Positions 35,775-44,577 of a stretch of 64,000 bases of DNA are shown piece by piece; within the stretch, counting starts at the first letter, position 1; each line of letters starts with the position of its first letter. Below the pieces are notes generated by a model that worked only from the letters and a program-made list of their open reading frames with translations, searched no databases and was not told where the DNA came from. This DNA comes from Acidovorax sp. KKS102 (GTDB lineage Bacteria; Pseudomonadota; Gammaproteobacteria; Burkholderiales; Burkholderiaceae_C): NCBI RefSeq assembly GCF_000302535.1, contig NC_018708.1, positions 3,410,001-3,474,000 on the forward strand. The letters run 5' to 3'. The position numbers and the translations under genes were made by a program.

Positions 35775-37835
35775 ATGAACGCCGTACTCAAAACCGAAGC
35801 CGTCGCCATCGAAGCCGCCGCACCGCTGGAAGTGGCCGACCCGACCAAGAACCTGATCTTGGTCCCCCTCTCGCAGTTGTTGCCGCGCCGCTCCAAGCGC
35901 AACGTCCGCACGACCCCGCGCCAATCCATCCCCGAACTGGCCGCGAGCATTGCCCGCATCGGCCTGCTGCAAAACCTGATCGTCATCCTCGCCGCCGATG
36001 GCGAGCAATACGAAGTCGTCGCAGGCGACCGTCGCCTGACCGCCTTGAAGCTGCTGGCGAAGAAGAAGCGCATCCCCGCCGACTACGAAGTGCCGTGCCT
36101 GCTGGTGGCCGATGCGTCCGCCCGCACCGTCAGCCTCGCGGAGAACGTGCAGCGCGAGAACATGCACCCCGCCGACCAGTTCGCGGCCTTCGCCGCGCTG
36201 GTCAAGGAAGGCCGCTCGGTGGAGGACATTGCCGCAGACTTCGGCGTGTCCCCGCTGGTGGTGCAGCGCCGCTTGAAGCTGGCGAACGTCTCGCCGCGCC
36301 TGCTGGCCGATTACCGCGCCGGAGCCGCGACGCTGGAACAGTTGATGGCCTTGACCATCACCGACGACCACACCGCGCAGGAAGCCGCGTTCTATGGTGC
36401 GCCGGAATGGCAGCGCAGCCCGTCCAAGCTGCGCGAGCGCCTGACCGAGCGCGAAATCGACGCCGCGCACGCGCTGGTGCGCTTCGTCGGGCTGGACGCC
36501 TACCGGCAGGCAGGCGGCGGCATCCGCCGCGACCTGTTCGCAGAAGGCGATGCCGGAACCTACCTCACCGATACCGCAGTGCTGGAAACGCTGGTGCGCG
36601 ACAAGCTGGCAATGCTGGCCGAGGACGTGCGCGCCGAGGGATGGGCATGGGTGGAGGCCGTGCCGCATCTGGCCTACGAGGAACGGCAGGCGTTCCAGAA
36701 CGCCCCGCGCCACCGCCGCGAGCCGACCAGCCGCGAGGCTCGCCGCATCGCCTCGCTGGAAACCCGCCTCGAAAAGATCGAAGCCGAACTGGAAGAAGCC
36801 TGCCAAGTTGAAAGCAGCGAGGACGAGGCCAAGGCCGAGAAACTGGAACAGCGGCGCGATCAGGTGGTCGGGGAACTGCAAGACGCGGAGGACGCCTTAC
36901 AAGGCTATGCCCCCGAAGTGCGCGAGGTGGCCGGTGCCATCGTCACCATCGACCGCAGCGGCGAGGCCGTCATTCATCGCGGCCTGCTGCGCGAAGCCGA
37001 GGCGAAGGCGCTGCGCACGCTTGAAAAGCTGCGGCGCGGTTTCGGCAGCACCGAAGGCGAAGCCGCCAACGACGAGCACGAGGACGCCGACGACGCGCCC
37101 AAGGCCGCGAGCCTGTCCGACCGGCTGGCGCAGTGGTTGAGCGCCCATCGCACGGCGGCGCTGCAAATCGAAGTCGCACGGCATCCGCACGTCGCGCTGG
37201 CCGCGCTGGTGCATGGCATGGTGCAGAAGGTCTTGCAGCCCGACGCCTACGGCGATGGACTGCCACTCGGCGTGCGCCTCACGGCGCAAGACCGGCTGGA
37301 AGGCATGGCCCCGGACTGGCCGGAATCGCCTGCCGCCGTGGCGCTGCGCGAACTGCAACAGGTAGCCGGTGAAGCCTTGCCGGAGGACAGCGCCGAACTG
37401 TTCGCCGCGCTGCTGGCGAAGTCGCAAGACGAACTGGTGCGGCTGCTGGCCGTGTGCGTGGCTTCCACGGTGGACGTGGTGACGCCCCGTGCCACGCCGC
37501 ACCAGCCCGGCAAGGAACTGGCGCAGGCCGTGGGCCTCGACATGGCCGCATGGTGGAAGCCGACCGCAGAAGGCTACTTCAAGCACGTTTCCAAGGCCGT
37601 GATTCTGGATGCCGTGGGCGCGTTTGCACCGGAATTCGTCACCCGGCTGGCGAAGCTCAAGAAGGCCGACATTGCCAGTGAGGCCGAGCGGCTGGCCGAT
37701 GGCACCGGCTGGATGCCCGCCATCTTCAAGGCCGAAGGCCCGCAGGAGGCCGCGCAGGAAGAAGGCCCGGAGCAGGACGCCCCGGAGGATACCGAGGCAA
37801 TGGCGGATGAACCCGCCGAGGCACTGGCCGCTTGA
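35775..37835 (+). CDS. parB: Long ParB/RepB/Spo0J-family protein
   Basis: A 686-residue protein. The N-terminal third is a ParB nuclease-like/CTPase domain (LVPLSQLLPRRSKRNVRTTP, VAGDRRLTALKLL, SLAENVQRENMHPADQFAAF) followed by the helix-turn-helix (VEDIAADFGVSPLVVQRRLKLANVSP). The remaining 450 residues are helical, with an acidic coiled-coil stretch (RIASLETRLEKIEAELEEAC) and an acidic Glu/Pro/Ala tail. It is much longer than chromosomal ParB (about 300) but normal for Tn4371-type ICEs, where it is thought to help maintenance. A strong hairpin follows at 37850. Confidence 0.88.
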   Translation: MNAVLKTEAVAIEAAAPLEVADPTKNLILVPLSQLLPRRSKRNVRTTPRQSIPELAASIARIGLLQNLIVILAADGEQYEVVAGDRRLTALKLLAKKKRIPADYEVPCLLVADASARTVSLAENVQRENMHPADQFAAFAALVKEGRSVEDIAADFGVSPLVVQRRLKLANVSPRLLADYRAGAATLEQLMALTITDDHTAQEAAFYGAPEWQRSPSKLRERLTEREIDAAHALVRFVGLDAYRQAGGGIRRDLFAEGDAGTYLTDTAVLETLVRDKLAMLAEDVRAEGWAWVEAVPHLAYEERQAFQNAPRHRREPTSREARRIASLETRLEKIEAELEEACQVESSEDEAKAEKLEQRRDQVVGELQDAEDALQGYAPEVREVAGAIVTIDRSGEAVIHRGLLREAEAKALRTLEKLRRGFGSTEGEAANDEHEDADDAPKAASLSDRLAQWLSAHRTAALQIEVARHPHVALAALVHGMVQKVLQPDAYGDGLPLGVRLTAQDRLEGMAPDWPESPAAVALRELQQVAGEALPEDSAELFAALLAKSQDELVRLLAVCVASTVDVVTPRATPHQPGKELAQAVGLDMAAWWKPTAEGYFKHVSKAVILDAVGAFAPEFVTRLAKLKKADIASEAERLADGTGWMPAIFKAEGPQEAAQEEGPEQDAPEDTEAMADEPAEALAA

Positions 37836-37849
37836 CCCGCGCCGAAGGC

Positions 37850-37877
37850 AAGCGCCCCGGCCTCGACCGGGGCGCTT
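37850..37877 (+). terminator. Hairpin terminator after parB
   Basis: A perfect 11-bp AAGCGCCCCGG / CCGGGGCGCTT stem with loop CCTCGA, followed by CGCTTTG. The T-run is short. Similar GCGCCCC hairpins occur near 43288 and 44173. Confidence 0.6.
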
Positions 37878-38042
37878 CGCTTTGTGTGGTGGCGCATCGA
37901 GACGAAGGAATAACCGCGATCAGCACCGCGCCCAGGCCGTTCCGCCCTGGGCGCGGTGGACGCGAAATCCGGGTGCGACAGTGGCCGCGCCCGGTGTTCA
38001 AGGCCAATAGCCGAATTAAAACGCCGCCGCCTTCGCGCTGGC

Positions 38043-38573
38043 TCAGGCGGCGGCGTTGAAGGCATCGCTGTAGTGCGCGATGCCTTCCGGCACTGTCCCA
38101 TGCAGGGCCAGCGCCATGAAATAGCCGGGCGGCACGCCCGGCAGTTGCAAGCCCGCATGGGCCTGGAAGCCAAAGCGCGTGTAGTACGTTGGATCTCCCA
38201 GCAGCACGCAGCCTGCGGCCTGCATAGCCCGCAGTTCAGACAGCGCCTGTTCCATCAGGCGCGAACCGATGCCTCGCCCCTGCCTTGGCGGCAGGACGGA
38301 GATCGGCCCCAACCCATACCAGCCCTCGGTCTTTCGCCTGTGCTCATGGGTGATCGTTACTGGCGACAGCGCGACGTGACCGACGACGCGCCCATGTTCT
38401 TCGGCCACGATGGAAAGCGTCAGTTCGTTGGCGGCACGCAAGGCGCGCACGATGAATTGCTCGGTGTGGCTGGTGTGTGGTGCATCAGCGAAGGCGGCGG
38501 TCGTGACCGCTTCGATGGCGGCAATGTCGTCGGCGGTTTCGTGTCGGAGCTGGATGGTCAGGGTGTGCCACAT
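38043..38573 (-). CDS. GNAT-family N-acetyltransferase
   Basis: A 176-residue acetyltransferase of the GNAT fold. The acetyl-CoA pyrophosphate-binding motif is GPISVLPPRQGRGIGSRLMEQAL, and VLLGDPTYYTRFGFQAHAGL is typical of YhbS-like members. The substrate is unknown. ATG 38573 starts the recognisable domain (MWHTLTIQLRHETADD). It lies 5 bp after the chrA stop on the same strand, so it is the last gene of the padR-chrA operon. Confidence 0.87.
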   Translation of the reverse strand: MWHTLTIQLRHETADDIAAIEAVTTAAFADAPHTSHTEQFIVRALRAANELTLSIVAEEHGRVVGHVALSPVTITHEHRRKTEGWYGLGPISVLPPRQGRGIGSRLMEQALSELRAMQAAGCVLLGDPTYYTRFGFQAHAGLQLPGVPPGYFMALALHGTVPEGIAHYSDAFNAAA

Positions 38574-38578
38574 GAGAT

Positions 38579-39808
38579 TCAGACGCCCATTGCCATGACC
38601 CAGCCCACCAGCCCGGCTAACAGCACCACGAGCGCCGGCGGCACGCGCCCCACCGTCAGCAGTCCGAACGAGAGCAGCGCCAGCCCAAAATCCGCCTTGC
38701 TGTGGATGGCACTCGTCCATACCGGGTCATAGAGGGCGGACACCAGAATACCGACCACGCCGGCGTTGATGCCGGCCATGGCCGTCTGGATGCCCGCGCG
38801 GTGGCGCAGCCCTTCCCAGAACGGCAGTGCACCGACCAGCATGAAAAAAGCGGGGAGGAAGATCGTGCCCAGGAGTGCCAGCCCGCCGATCCAGCCATGC
38901 AGCGGTCCGTGGGCGACCGCGCCGAGGTAGGCCGAGAAAGTGAACAGCGGCCCCGGCACGGCCTGCGCCGCACCGTAGCCGGCCAGGAAGTCGGCATTGC
39001 TCACGACGCCGCTGGGCACCACCGAGGCCTGCAGCAGCGGCAGCACAACGTGTCCACCGCCGAAGACCAGTGCACCGGAGCGGTACACCCCTTCCAGCAG
39101 GGCTATCGTGGACGAGTCCGTGGCTGCCGCCCACAGGGGCAGCCCGACGAGCGGTGCGGCAAACAGCAGCAGCGCCACGATGCCCAGCTTGCGCGAGACG
39201 GGGTAGCTGTGGGCGTGGCCGCCGCCGGGTTGCGCGATCTTCAATGTCCACCAGCCCAGCAGCCCTGCCACCGCGATGGCGGCAAGCTGTCCCGCGGCCG
39301 AGGGCAGGACCATGGTCAGCAGCGCCGCCAGAATGGCCAGCGCGGCGCGCGGCCGGTCCGGGCACAACGACTTGGCCATCCCCCAGACCGCTTGCGCCAC
39401 GATGGCCACGGCGACGACCTTGAGCCCGTGCACCCAGCCGGACTGGGCCAGCCCCTGGTACTCGGCGATGCCAAAGGCGAACAGGATCAGCGCAATCGCC
39501 GATGGCAAGGTGAATCCGGCCCAGGCCGCCAGCAGCCCCAGCCAGCCCGCGCGGCCCAACCCCAGCGCCATACCGACCTGGCTGCTGGCCGGCCCCGGCA
39601 GGAACTGGCACAGGGCGACCAGATCGGAGTAGCTGCGGTCATCCAGCCAGCGGCGACGCTCGACGAACTCCGAGCGGAAATAGCCCAGATGCGCGATCGG
39701 CCCGCCGAAGGAGGTCAGCCCCAGCTTGAGGAAGGCGCCGAAGACTTCGACGGGTGAGCCGCGCGCGGCAGCGGCCTCATGCTGCAAGGTGTTGGTGGAA
39801 TCTGTCAT
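38579..39808 (-). CDS. chrA: Chromate efflux transporter
   Basis: A 409-residue long-chain CHR protein with two homologous membrane halves. The N-terminal half shows FGAFLKLGLTSFGGPIAHLGYFR and FLPGPASSQVGMALG; the second half has GALVFGGGHVVLPLLQASVV and FLAGYGAAQAVPGPLFTFSAYLG. The repeated FGG and PGP motifs are the chromate-transporter signature. It exports chromate from the cytoplasm, driven by the membrane potential. Its start overlaps the upstream PadR regulator by 4 nt, so the two are coupled. Confidence 0.94.
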   Translation of the reverse strand: MTDSTNTLQHEAAAARGSPVEVFGAFLKLGLTSFGGPIAHLGYFRSEFVERRRWLDDRSYSDLVALCQFLPGPASSQVGMALGLGRAGWLGLLAAWAGFTLPSAIALILFAFGIAEYQGLAQSGWVHGLKVVAVAIVAQAVWGMAKSLCPDRPRAALAILAALLTMVLPSAAGQLAAIAVAGLLGWWTLKIAQPGGGHAHSYPVSRKLGIVALLLFAAPLVGLPLWAAATDSSTIALLEGVYRSGALVFGGGHVVLPLLQASVVPSGVVSNADFLAGYGAAQAVPGPLFTFSAYLGAVAHGPLHGWIGGLALLGTIFLPAFFMLVGALPFWEGLRHRAGIQTAMAGINAGVVGILVSALYDPVWTSAIHSKADFGLALLSFGLLTVGRVPPALVVLLAGLVGWVMAMGV

Positions 39809-40134
39809 TTGTGCATCGCCTCCCCGGTGAACTCCCGGATGCGGTCCTTGGCCAGCGCCAAGCCTTCCTTGCCCTTGGGCGTGATCGTGTAGAGCTTGCG
39901 CACGGTGCGCCCTTCACGCTCCTGGCGGGAGACGAGGTAGCCGTCGCGCTCCATCTTGTGCAGCATCGGGTACAGCGTTCCGGGGGAGAGGCGGTAGCCG
40001 TGGTGGGCCAGCTCGTCGATCATCCATTGCCCGTAGATCTCCTGCTCGGCTGCGTGGTGCAGCACATGCAGGCGGATCAGCCCCGACAGCAGGTCGTGGT
40101 GCTCCATGGCACGTGGAGTAGGTTTCTCTTTCAT
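39805..40134 (-). CDS. PadR-family regulator of chrA
   Basis: A 109-residue PadR-like winged-helix regulator: LSGLIRLHVLHHAAEQEIYGQWMIDEL, HGYRLSPGTLYPMLHKMERDGYLVS with the recognition helix, and TPKGKEGLALAKDRI in the wing. Regulators of this size precede chrA in many proteobacteria and repress the operon. Its start codon lies at the edge of a clear inverted repeat (TATCGAAT...ATTCGATA), the likely operator. Confidence 0.9.
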   Translation of the reverse strand: MKEKPTPRAMEHHDLLSGLIRLHVLHHAAEQEIYGQWMIDELAHHGYRLSPGTLYPMLHKMERDGYLVSRQEREGRTVRKLYTITPKGKEGLALAKDRIREFTGEAMHK

Positions 40135-40161
40135 ATCGAATATCGATAACGAAATTCGATA
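40134..40161 (-). promoter_or_regulatory. PadR/chrA operator
   Basis: Inverted repeat TATCGAAT (40134-40141) and ATTCGATA (40154-40161) with an internal ATCGAT. This AT-rich block overlaps the padR start, so bound repressor would block transcription of padR-chrA. Confidence 0.6.
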
Positions 40162-40205
40162 ATACCAGCCTCACTTCAGATTGCCTGCCGCTTGTGCGGG
40201 AGGTC

Positions 40206-40628
40206 TCAGACCCTGCGACCCTCCGCATCCACCACGGCTTCGCCGTCTTCCTTGCGGAACGCGCCGCGCTGCGGCTGCGGCAGGATGTCCAGCACGGCCT
40301 CCGAAGGCCGGCACAGGCGCGTGCCCAGCGGCGTGACCACAATGGGCCGGTTGATGAGGATGGGATGCTGGAGCATGAAGTCGATCAACCGGTCATCGCC
40401 CCACTGCGGGTCGCCCAGGCCCAGTTCGGCATAGGGCGTGCCTTTCTCGCGCAGCACGGCGCGCGCCGATACGCCCATTGCGGCGATCAGCACCATCAGC
40501 GTCGCCCGATCGGGCGGGGTCTTCAGGTACTCGATGACCGTGGGCTCCTCGCCGCTGTTGCGGATCAGGGCCAGCACGTTGCGCGAGGTGCCGCAGTCGG
40601 GATTGTGGTAGATCGTGACGGTGCTCAT
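40206..40628 (-). CDS. arsC: Arsenate reductase, glutaredoxin-coupled type
   Basis: A 140-residue ArsC of the Spx/ArsC thioredoxin fold. The catalytic cysteine is Cys12 in IYHNPDCGTSRNVLALI, and arsenate-binding arginines lie in LINRPIVVTPLGTRLCRPSE. It reduces arsenate to arsenite with glutathione and glutaredoxin. ATG 40628 is preferred because the ArsC fold begins there. It is the last gene of the ars operon and lies 17 bp after acr3. Confidence 0.94.
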   Translation of the reverse strand: MSTVTIYHNPDCGTSRNVLALIRNSGEEPTVIEYLKTPPDRATLMVLIAAMGVSARAVLREKGTPYAELGLGDPQWGDDRLIDFMLQHPILINRPIVVTPLGTRLCRPSEAVLDILPQPQRGAFRKEDGEAVVDAEGRRV

Positions 40629-40645
40629 GGGAGTGACCTGGTTGG

Positions 40646-41731
40646 TTATCGGGTGGCGGAGTTCGGGCCGCATTCGTACCAGCCGCGCGAGCGGTTGACC
40701 ACGCGCACGACCAGCAGCATCACGGGTACCTCGATCAGCACGCCGACCACGGTGGCCAACGCCGCGCCGGACTGGAAGCCGAACAGGCTGATGGCGGCGG
40801 CCACGGCCAGCTCGAAGAAGTTGGAGGCACCAATCAGCGCCGAGGGACAGGCAATGTTGTGCTGCTCGCCCAGCCGACGGTTGAGCCAGTAGGCCAACCC
40901 GGAGTTGAAGAACACCTGGATCAGGATCGGCACCGCCAACATGGCGATCACCAGCGGCTGGCGGATGATGGCCTCGCCCTGGAAGGCGAACAGCAGCACC
41001 AGCGTGAGCAGCAGCGCCGCGATCGACAGAGGGCCGATGCGCTCCAGCGCCCGGTCGAAGGCGGCTTGGCCCTTGCTCAGCAACGCGCGGCGCCAGAGCT
41101 GGGCCAGGATGACCGGAATCACGATGTACAGACCGACCGATACCAGTAAGGTGTCCCACGGCACCGTAATGGACGATAAGCCCAGTAGCAGGCCCACGAT
41201 TGGGGCGAAGGCGAAGACCATGATGGTGTCGTTCAGCGCCACCTGCGACAGCGTGAACACAGGATCGCCCCCGGTCAGCCGGCTCCAGACGAACACCATT
41301 GCCGTGCAGGGTGCGGCGGCCAGCAGGATCAGGCCCGCGACATAGCTGTCGAGCTGGTCGGAGGGCAGCCACTGCGCGAAGACCTGGCGGATGAAGATCC
41401 AGGCGAGTAGCGCCATCGAGAAGGGTTTGACGGCCCAGTTGACGAACAGCGTCACGCCGATGCCGCGCCAATGCTGCTTGACTTGGCCGAGAGCGCCGAA
41501 GTCCACCTTGAGCAGCATGGGAATGATCATCACCCAGATCAGCAGGCCCACCGGCAGGTTGACCTGCGCGATCTCCATGCGGCCGATGGCATGGAACACG
41601 CTGGGCGCGAACTGGCCGAGCGCGATACCGGCGACGATGCACAGGAGTACCCACACGCTCAGGTAGCGCTCGAAGACGCTCATGGTGGGGGCGGCCGGCA
41701 CGCGGCTGGCCGTTTGGGTTCCAACACTCAT
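40646..41731 (-). CDS. acr3: ACR3-family arsenite efflux transporter
   Basis: A 361-residue inner-membrane protein with about ten membrane segments. The ACR3 family is indicated by SVWVLLCIVAGIALGQFAP, PVGLLIWVMIIPMLLKVDFG, NWAVKPFSMALLAWIF, AAAPCTAMVFVWS with the essential cysteine, and FFELAVAAAISLFGF. It exports arsenite by proton antiport. ATG 41731 is chosen since the conserved region follows closely. It sits between the two arsenate reductase genes. Confidence 0.93.
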   Translation of the reverse strand: MSVGTQTASRVPAAPTMSVFERYLSVWVLLCIVAGIALGQFAPSVFHAIGRMEIAQVNLPVGLLIWVMIIPMLLKVDFGALGQVKQHWRGIGVTLFVNWAVKPFSMALLAWIFIRQVFAQWLPSDQLDSYVAGLILLAAAPCTAMVFVWSRLTGGDPVFTLSQVALNDTIMVFAFAPIVGLLLGLSSITVPWDTLLVSVGLYIVIPVILAQLWRRALLSKGQAAFDRALERIGPLSIAALLLTLVLLFAFQGEAIIRQPLVIAMLAVPILIQVFFNSGLAYWLNRRLGEQHNIACPSALIGASNFFELAVAAAISLFGFQSGAALATVVGVLIEVPVMLLVVRVVNRSRGWYECGPNSATR

Positions 41732-41741
41732 CGCGCAGACC

Positions 41742-42239
41742 TCACTTCGTGCCGATGCTGCGCAGCTCGTGCTGCAGCGACATGGCATCCAGGCGTTGCA
41801 TCGGCAGCGACAGGAATAGCTCGATGCGCCGGCGCAAGGTCAGCGCCGCATCCGTGAATGCCTTGCGCTTCTGTTCGTCGGTGCCCTCGACGGCTGCGGG
41901 ATCAGGCACACCCCAATGCGCCGACATCGGGCGTCCCGGCCACACGGGGCAGACCTCGCCGGCGGCGTTGTCGCAGACCGTGAAGATGAAATCCAGCTCC
42001 GGCGCACCGGGCGCCGCGAACTCGTCCCAGTTCTTGCTGCGGTAGCCGGCGGTCGGCATGTGCAGCCGCTCCAGCGTGGCGAGCGCCAGTGGGTGGACTT
42101 CGCCCTTGGGGTGGCTGCCCGCCGAGTAGGCGCGAAAGCGCCCCTGGCCCAATTCATTGAGGATGCCTTCGGCCAGGATGGAGCGGGCCGAGTTACCCGT
42201 GCAGATGAACAGGGCGTTGTAGGTCTTGTCGGTGGTCAT
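41742..42239 (-). CDS. arsC: Arsenate reductase, low-molecular-weight phosphatase fold
   Basis: A 165-residue protein of the LMW protein tyrosine phosphatase/ArsC family. The P-loop is FICTGNSARSILAEG with nucleophile Cys13, and the acid loop contains DFIFTVCDNAAGEVCPVWPG. Enzymes of this type reduce arsenate with thioredoxin or mycothiol-like partners. Having both this and the glutaredoxin-type ArsC in one operon gives two unrelated arsenate reductases. Confidence 0.92.
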   Translation of the reverse strand: MTTDKTYNALFICTGNSARSILAEGILNELGQGRFRAYSAGSHPKGEVHPLALATLERLHMPTAGYRSKNWDEFAAPGAPELDFIFTVCDNAAGEVCPVWPGRPMSAHWGVPDPAAVEGTDEQKRKAFTDAALTLRRRIELFLSLPMQRLDAMSLQHELRSIGTK

Positions 42240-42251
42240 GGGTATCTCACA

Positions 42252-42722
42252 TCAGCAGCAGGAGGAAGCCGGCTTCACCGCAACGCCCACCGGCTTGCCG
42301 CGCACCGGGGTACAGCACGCTGCGGCGGAAGTCGCTGCAGGCGCCGCTTCGTTAAAGACCGGAATGTTGCCCAGCGTGTGGAAGTGCTCCCAGGCCACGC
42401 CCTGCGGATCGGTGATCCAGTGCTTCTCGCTGCGCGCGTAGCAGCAGGTCGTGGTGCCCTCGTCCAGCAGCGTCATGTCGGCCGCCTCGGCGCGGGCCTT
42501 CAGCACCGCCAATTCCTCGGCATCGTCGGTCTGGATACCCAGGTGGTCGATGCCCGGCTTGTTGCCACGTGTGGAGATGGCGAAGTTGACCGGCGGGTCT
42601 TCGAGCATCCATTTGGCGTAGTCGCCTTCGACGCGCGCGGGCTGCGCGGCGAACAGTTGGGAATAGAAGCCGATGCTGCGGTTCAGGTCATCGACGTGCA
42701 GGTGGACGTGAAAGCGCTTCAT
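42252..42722 (-). CDS. arsI: ArsI/CadI-type metalloenzyme (C-As lyase family)
   Basis: A 156-residue vicinal-oxygen-chelate protein. FHVHLHVDDLNRSIGFYSQLF supplies an N-terminal metal ligand, and EGTTTCCYARSEKHWITDPQG contains the vicinal cysteine pair diagnostic of ArsI, which binds trivalent organoarsenicals. ArsI cleaves the carbon-arsenic bond of methylarsenite and aromatic arsenicals. The C-terminus carries extra cysteines (ending ASSCC). It follows arsR by 13 bp in the ars operon. Older annotations call this family cadmium-inducible CadI. Confidence 0.88.
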   Translation of the reverse strand: MKRFHVHLHVDDLNRSIGFYSQLFAAQPARVEGDYAKWMLEDPPVNFAISTRGNKPGIDHLGIQTDDAEELAVLKARAEAADMTLLDEGTTTCCYARSEKHWITDPQGVAWEHFHTLGNIPVFNEAAPAATSAAACCTPVRGKPVGVAVKPASSCC

Positions 42723-42735
42723 GGGGGTGATCCTT

Positions 42736-43065
42736 TCAGCAGGAAGTACAGGCAGAGGAGGATTCGGTGACCTCGCACGCGCCGCCCTGGCAGCAGTGCT
42801 CGGTCAGATAGCCGAGCAGCCCATTCATCTGGGTGAAGTCGGCGCGGTAGATCAGGTTGCGGCCCTGCTGCTCGATGGTGACCAGGCCGGCATGGGCCAG
42901 TTCTTTCAGGTGGAAGGACAGGGAGTTGCGGGCCACGTCGAGCTGGTCGGCGAGGACGCTGGGTGTCAGCCCTTCGGGGCCGGCGACCACCAGGGCGCGG
43001 AACACGCGCAGCCGCTGGGTATGGGCCAGGGCGCCGAGGGCGGAAATGGCTTGGGTCTCGTTCAT
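42736..43065 (-). CDS. arsR: ArsR/SmtB-family arsenic-responsive repressor
   Basis: A 109-residue winged-helix repressor: LGALAHTQRLRVFRALVVAGPEG, SVLADQLDVARNSLSFHLKELAHAGLV and the wing IEQQGRNLIYRADF. The C-terminus is cysteine-rich (EHCCQGGACE..., ending ACTSC), the likely As(III)-binding site, as in C-terminally located ArsR variants. ATG 43065 is used; a longer frame starts at 43083. It is the promoter-proximal gene of arsR-arsI-arsC-acr3-arsC and probably autoregulates through the inverted repeat at its start. Confidence 0.92.
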   Translation of the reverse strand: MNETQAISALGALAHTQRLRVFRALVVAGPEGLTPSVLADQLDVARNSLSFHLKELAHAGLVTIEQQGRNLIYRADFTQMNGLLGYLTEHCCQGGACEVTESSSACTSC

Positions 43066-43095
43066 GATTCGATAATACAACATTTATTGAATCAT
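43064..43095 (-). promoter_or_regulatory. ars operon operator/promoter
   Basis: Inverted repeat ATGATTC (43064-43070) and GAATCAT (43089-43095) flank an AT-rich core containing ATAATACAACATTTATT. It overlaps the arsR start, the usual place for ArsR binding. Confidence 0.6.
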
Positions 43096-43850
43096 TGGCA
43101 AAACGCTTCAATTGAATGGAGCCTGCGCGCTTGCGAGGCTTGACTTTCAAGACAGTTGCTCACGCCTTCGCGCCTGCGGCGCTGCGCGCTTCGCTTGCCT
43201 CCAGGGGAAAGCCCTGCGGGCTATCCCCGCCGCGCGCAGCTTGGCGCCCCTCGATGTGGCCGAACCGGCTGCGCCGGATCGGCCCGTCCAGCGCCCCGCC
43301 GCGATGAACGGGGCGCTGGCGAACACGCTGGCGCTTGCTGCGGCAGGTTGTGCAGGTGCGTGCCGTCCTCAACGCTGGCGGTTCCTGCCCATCACGTCAC
43401 GAAGGACGGTTCACGGACAACCCGCCCGGCATCGCTATGGAGCTTCCACGCCACGCCTCAAGACCGGCGCCGCAAGGTGTGGTGGAGGCGTTCTCGCCTG
43501 TCGTTGCGGGGTTGACCTCGCCCGCGTCAGCGGGCGAGCCGGAGAAGCCTTCGAGCGGGGATGCCGAGCAGGCCCTATCTCCTTTCGGAGCGGTTCGACC
43601 CAAGGCGTCCTTGTCTCGTTGTGAATCCTGGCGGTGGCGCGGCTGCGCCTCGGGCTTCATGGCTGCAACCGTCCGGCGAAAACAATTTCCCCGCCGCTGC
43701 ACGGCTTCCTCGCGCAGCAAATTCTTTTCGCCTCCCGGCTCTCCACTGCGTTTCGACCGCAAGCGGTGCGGCCAGCCCGTCCCCTGCCGGCCGGATCACA
43801 ACAAGGACGCGATGGGCGCGAACCTTGTTCAACCGAAAGGAGAAAACATC
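43096..43850. other. 755-bp intergenic region between the ars operon and DUF736
   Basis: No gene here is convincing. It holds GCGCTTCGCTTGCC-type sequence related to the end of repeat A (near 43190), and a GCGCCCCG / CGGGGCGC hairpin near 43288-43318. Frames spanning it are low-complexity Arg/Ala/Pro-rich and look like shadows of GC-rich DNA. A strong ribosome site (AAAGGAGAAAA) marks its right end. Confidence 0.35.
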
Positions 43851-44165
43851 ATGGCCAACATCGGCACCTTCACCGCAGACAAAGACGGCTTCACCGGCAC
43901 GCTTCGCACCCTGACACTCAACGTCAAGGCCAAGCTGGTTCCCAACGACAAGGGCAGCAGCGAGAACGCCCCCGACTTCCGCCTCCAGGCCGCCGGCCAC
44001 GACATCGGCGCGGCGTGGAAGAAGACAAGCGAGGCCGGGCGCGATTACCTGTCCGTGACCCTCGACGATCCTTCGTTCCCGGCTCCGGTCTATGCCCGCC
44101 TGATCGAAGGCGAGGACGGCACGCACGACCTTATCTGGTCGCGCAGCAAGCCCCAGGCGGCGTGA
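43851..44165 (+). CDS. DUF736 family protein
   Basis: A 104-residue protein of the DUF736 family: [56 protein letters not shown] and [19 protein letters not shown]. It is a small beta-rich protein found almost only on ICEs and plasmids; function is unknown. AAAGGAGAAAA is a strong ribosome binding site. A hairpin follows its stop directly. Confidence 0.9.
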   Translation: MANIGTFTADKDGFTGTLRTLTLNVKAKLVPNDKGSSENAPDFRLQAAGHDIGAAWKKTSEAGRDYLSVTLDDPSFPAPVYARLIEGEDGTHDLIWSRSKPQAA

Positions 44166-44172
44166 CCGCCGC

Positions 44173-44200
44173 AGCGCCCCGCCCATCGCGGCGGGGCGCT
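44173..44200 (+). terminator. GC-rich hairpin after DUF736
   Basis: An 11-bp AGCGCCCCGCC / GGCGGGGCGCT stem with loop CATCGC, 7 bp after the stop. No strong T-run follows, so termination efficiency is uncertain. Confidence 0.5.
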
Positions 44201-44228
44201 GTGCTGCTGGTCGCAGCACATCACAACG

Positions 44229-44534
44229 TCACGCGCGCGGCTTCGCCGCGTCGCGTTCCTTCAACACCGCCTCCAGCTCCTGGCGCACCTGCGCCAGCAG
44301 TTCGTCGGCCTTGTGCGGGCTATTGCCCGCATAGGCCAGCGTCAGCAGTGTGAGCGGGTGGATCTCCATCACCTCGCACAGCTCGGCCAGCTTGTTCAAG
44401 GTCGGGCTTTTCAGGTCGCGTTCGAGGGTACTCATATAGGTACGGCTGGACACGTCAGAGAAGGCTTCCTGGCTCAAGCCACGGGCCTTTCTAACTGTCT
44501 TCAACGCCTTCGCCAATGAGTTCCCAGCCGCCAC
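44229..44534 (-). CDS. XRE-family transcriptional regulator
   Basis: A 101-residue protein with an N-terminal helix-turn-helix of the Cro/CI type (SLAKALKTVRKARGLSQEAF, RTYMSTLERDLKSPTLNKLAELCEVMEI) and a C-terminal helical tail (ADELLAQVRQELEAVLKERD) probably for dimerisation. The start is GTG at 44534 with AGGGA upstream. It faces away from the second DUF2958 gene; a CTATAG direct/inverted repeat lies in the divergent gap. Such regulators control ICE transfer or maintenance genes. Confidence 0.85.
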   Translation of the reverse strand: MAAGNSLAKALKTVRKARGLSQEAFSDVSSRTYMSTLERDLKSPTLNKLAELCEVMEIHPLTLLTLAYAGNSPHKADELLAQVRQELEAVLKERDAAKPRA

Positions 44535-44577
44535 CTATGGTTTCCCTCGAAAAACCAAGATGACAGCCCATTGCGTC

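Noticed and set aside
34590-36881. A 763-residue open frame antisense to DUF932 and parB
   Set aside because: It covers two recognisable genes on the other strand and has shadow composition.
43112-43760. Several frames in the gap between arsR and DUF736
   Set aside because: Arg/Ala/Pro-rich, overlapping on both strands, no domain and no ribosome site; treated as intergenic.
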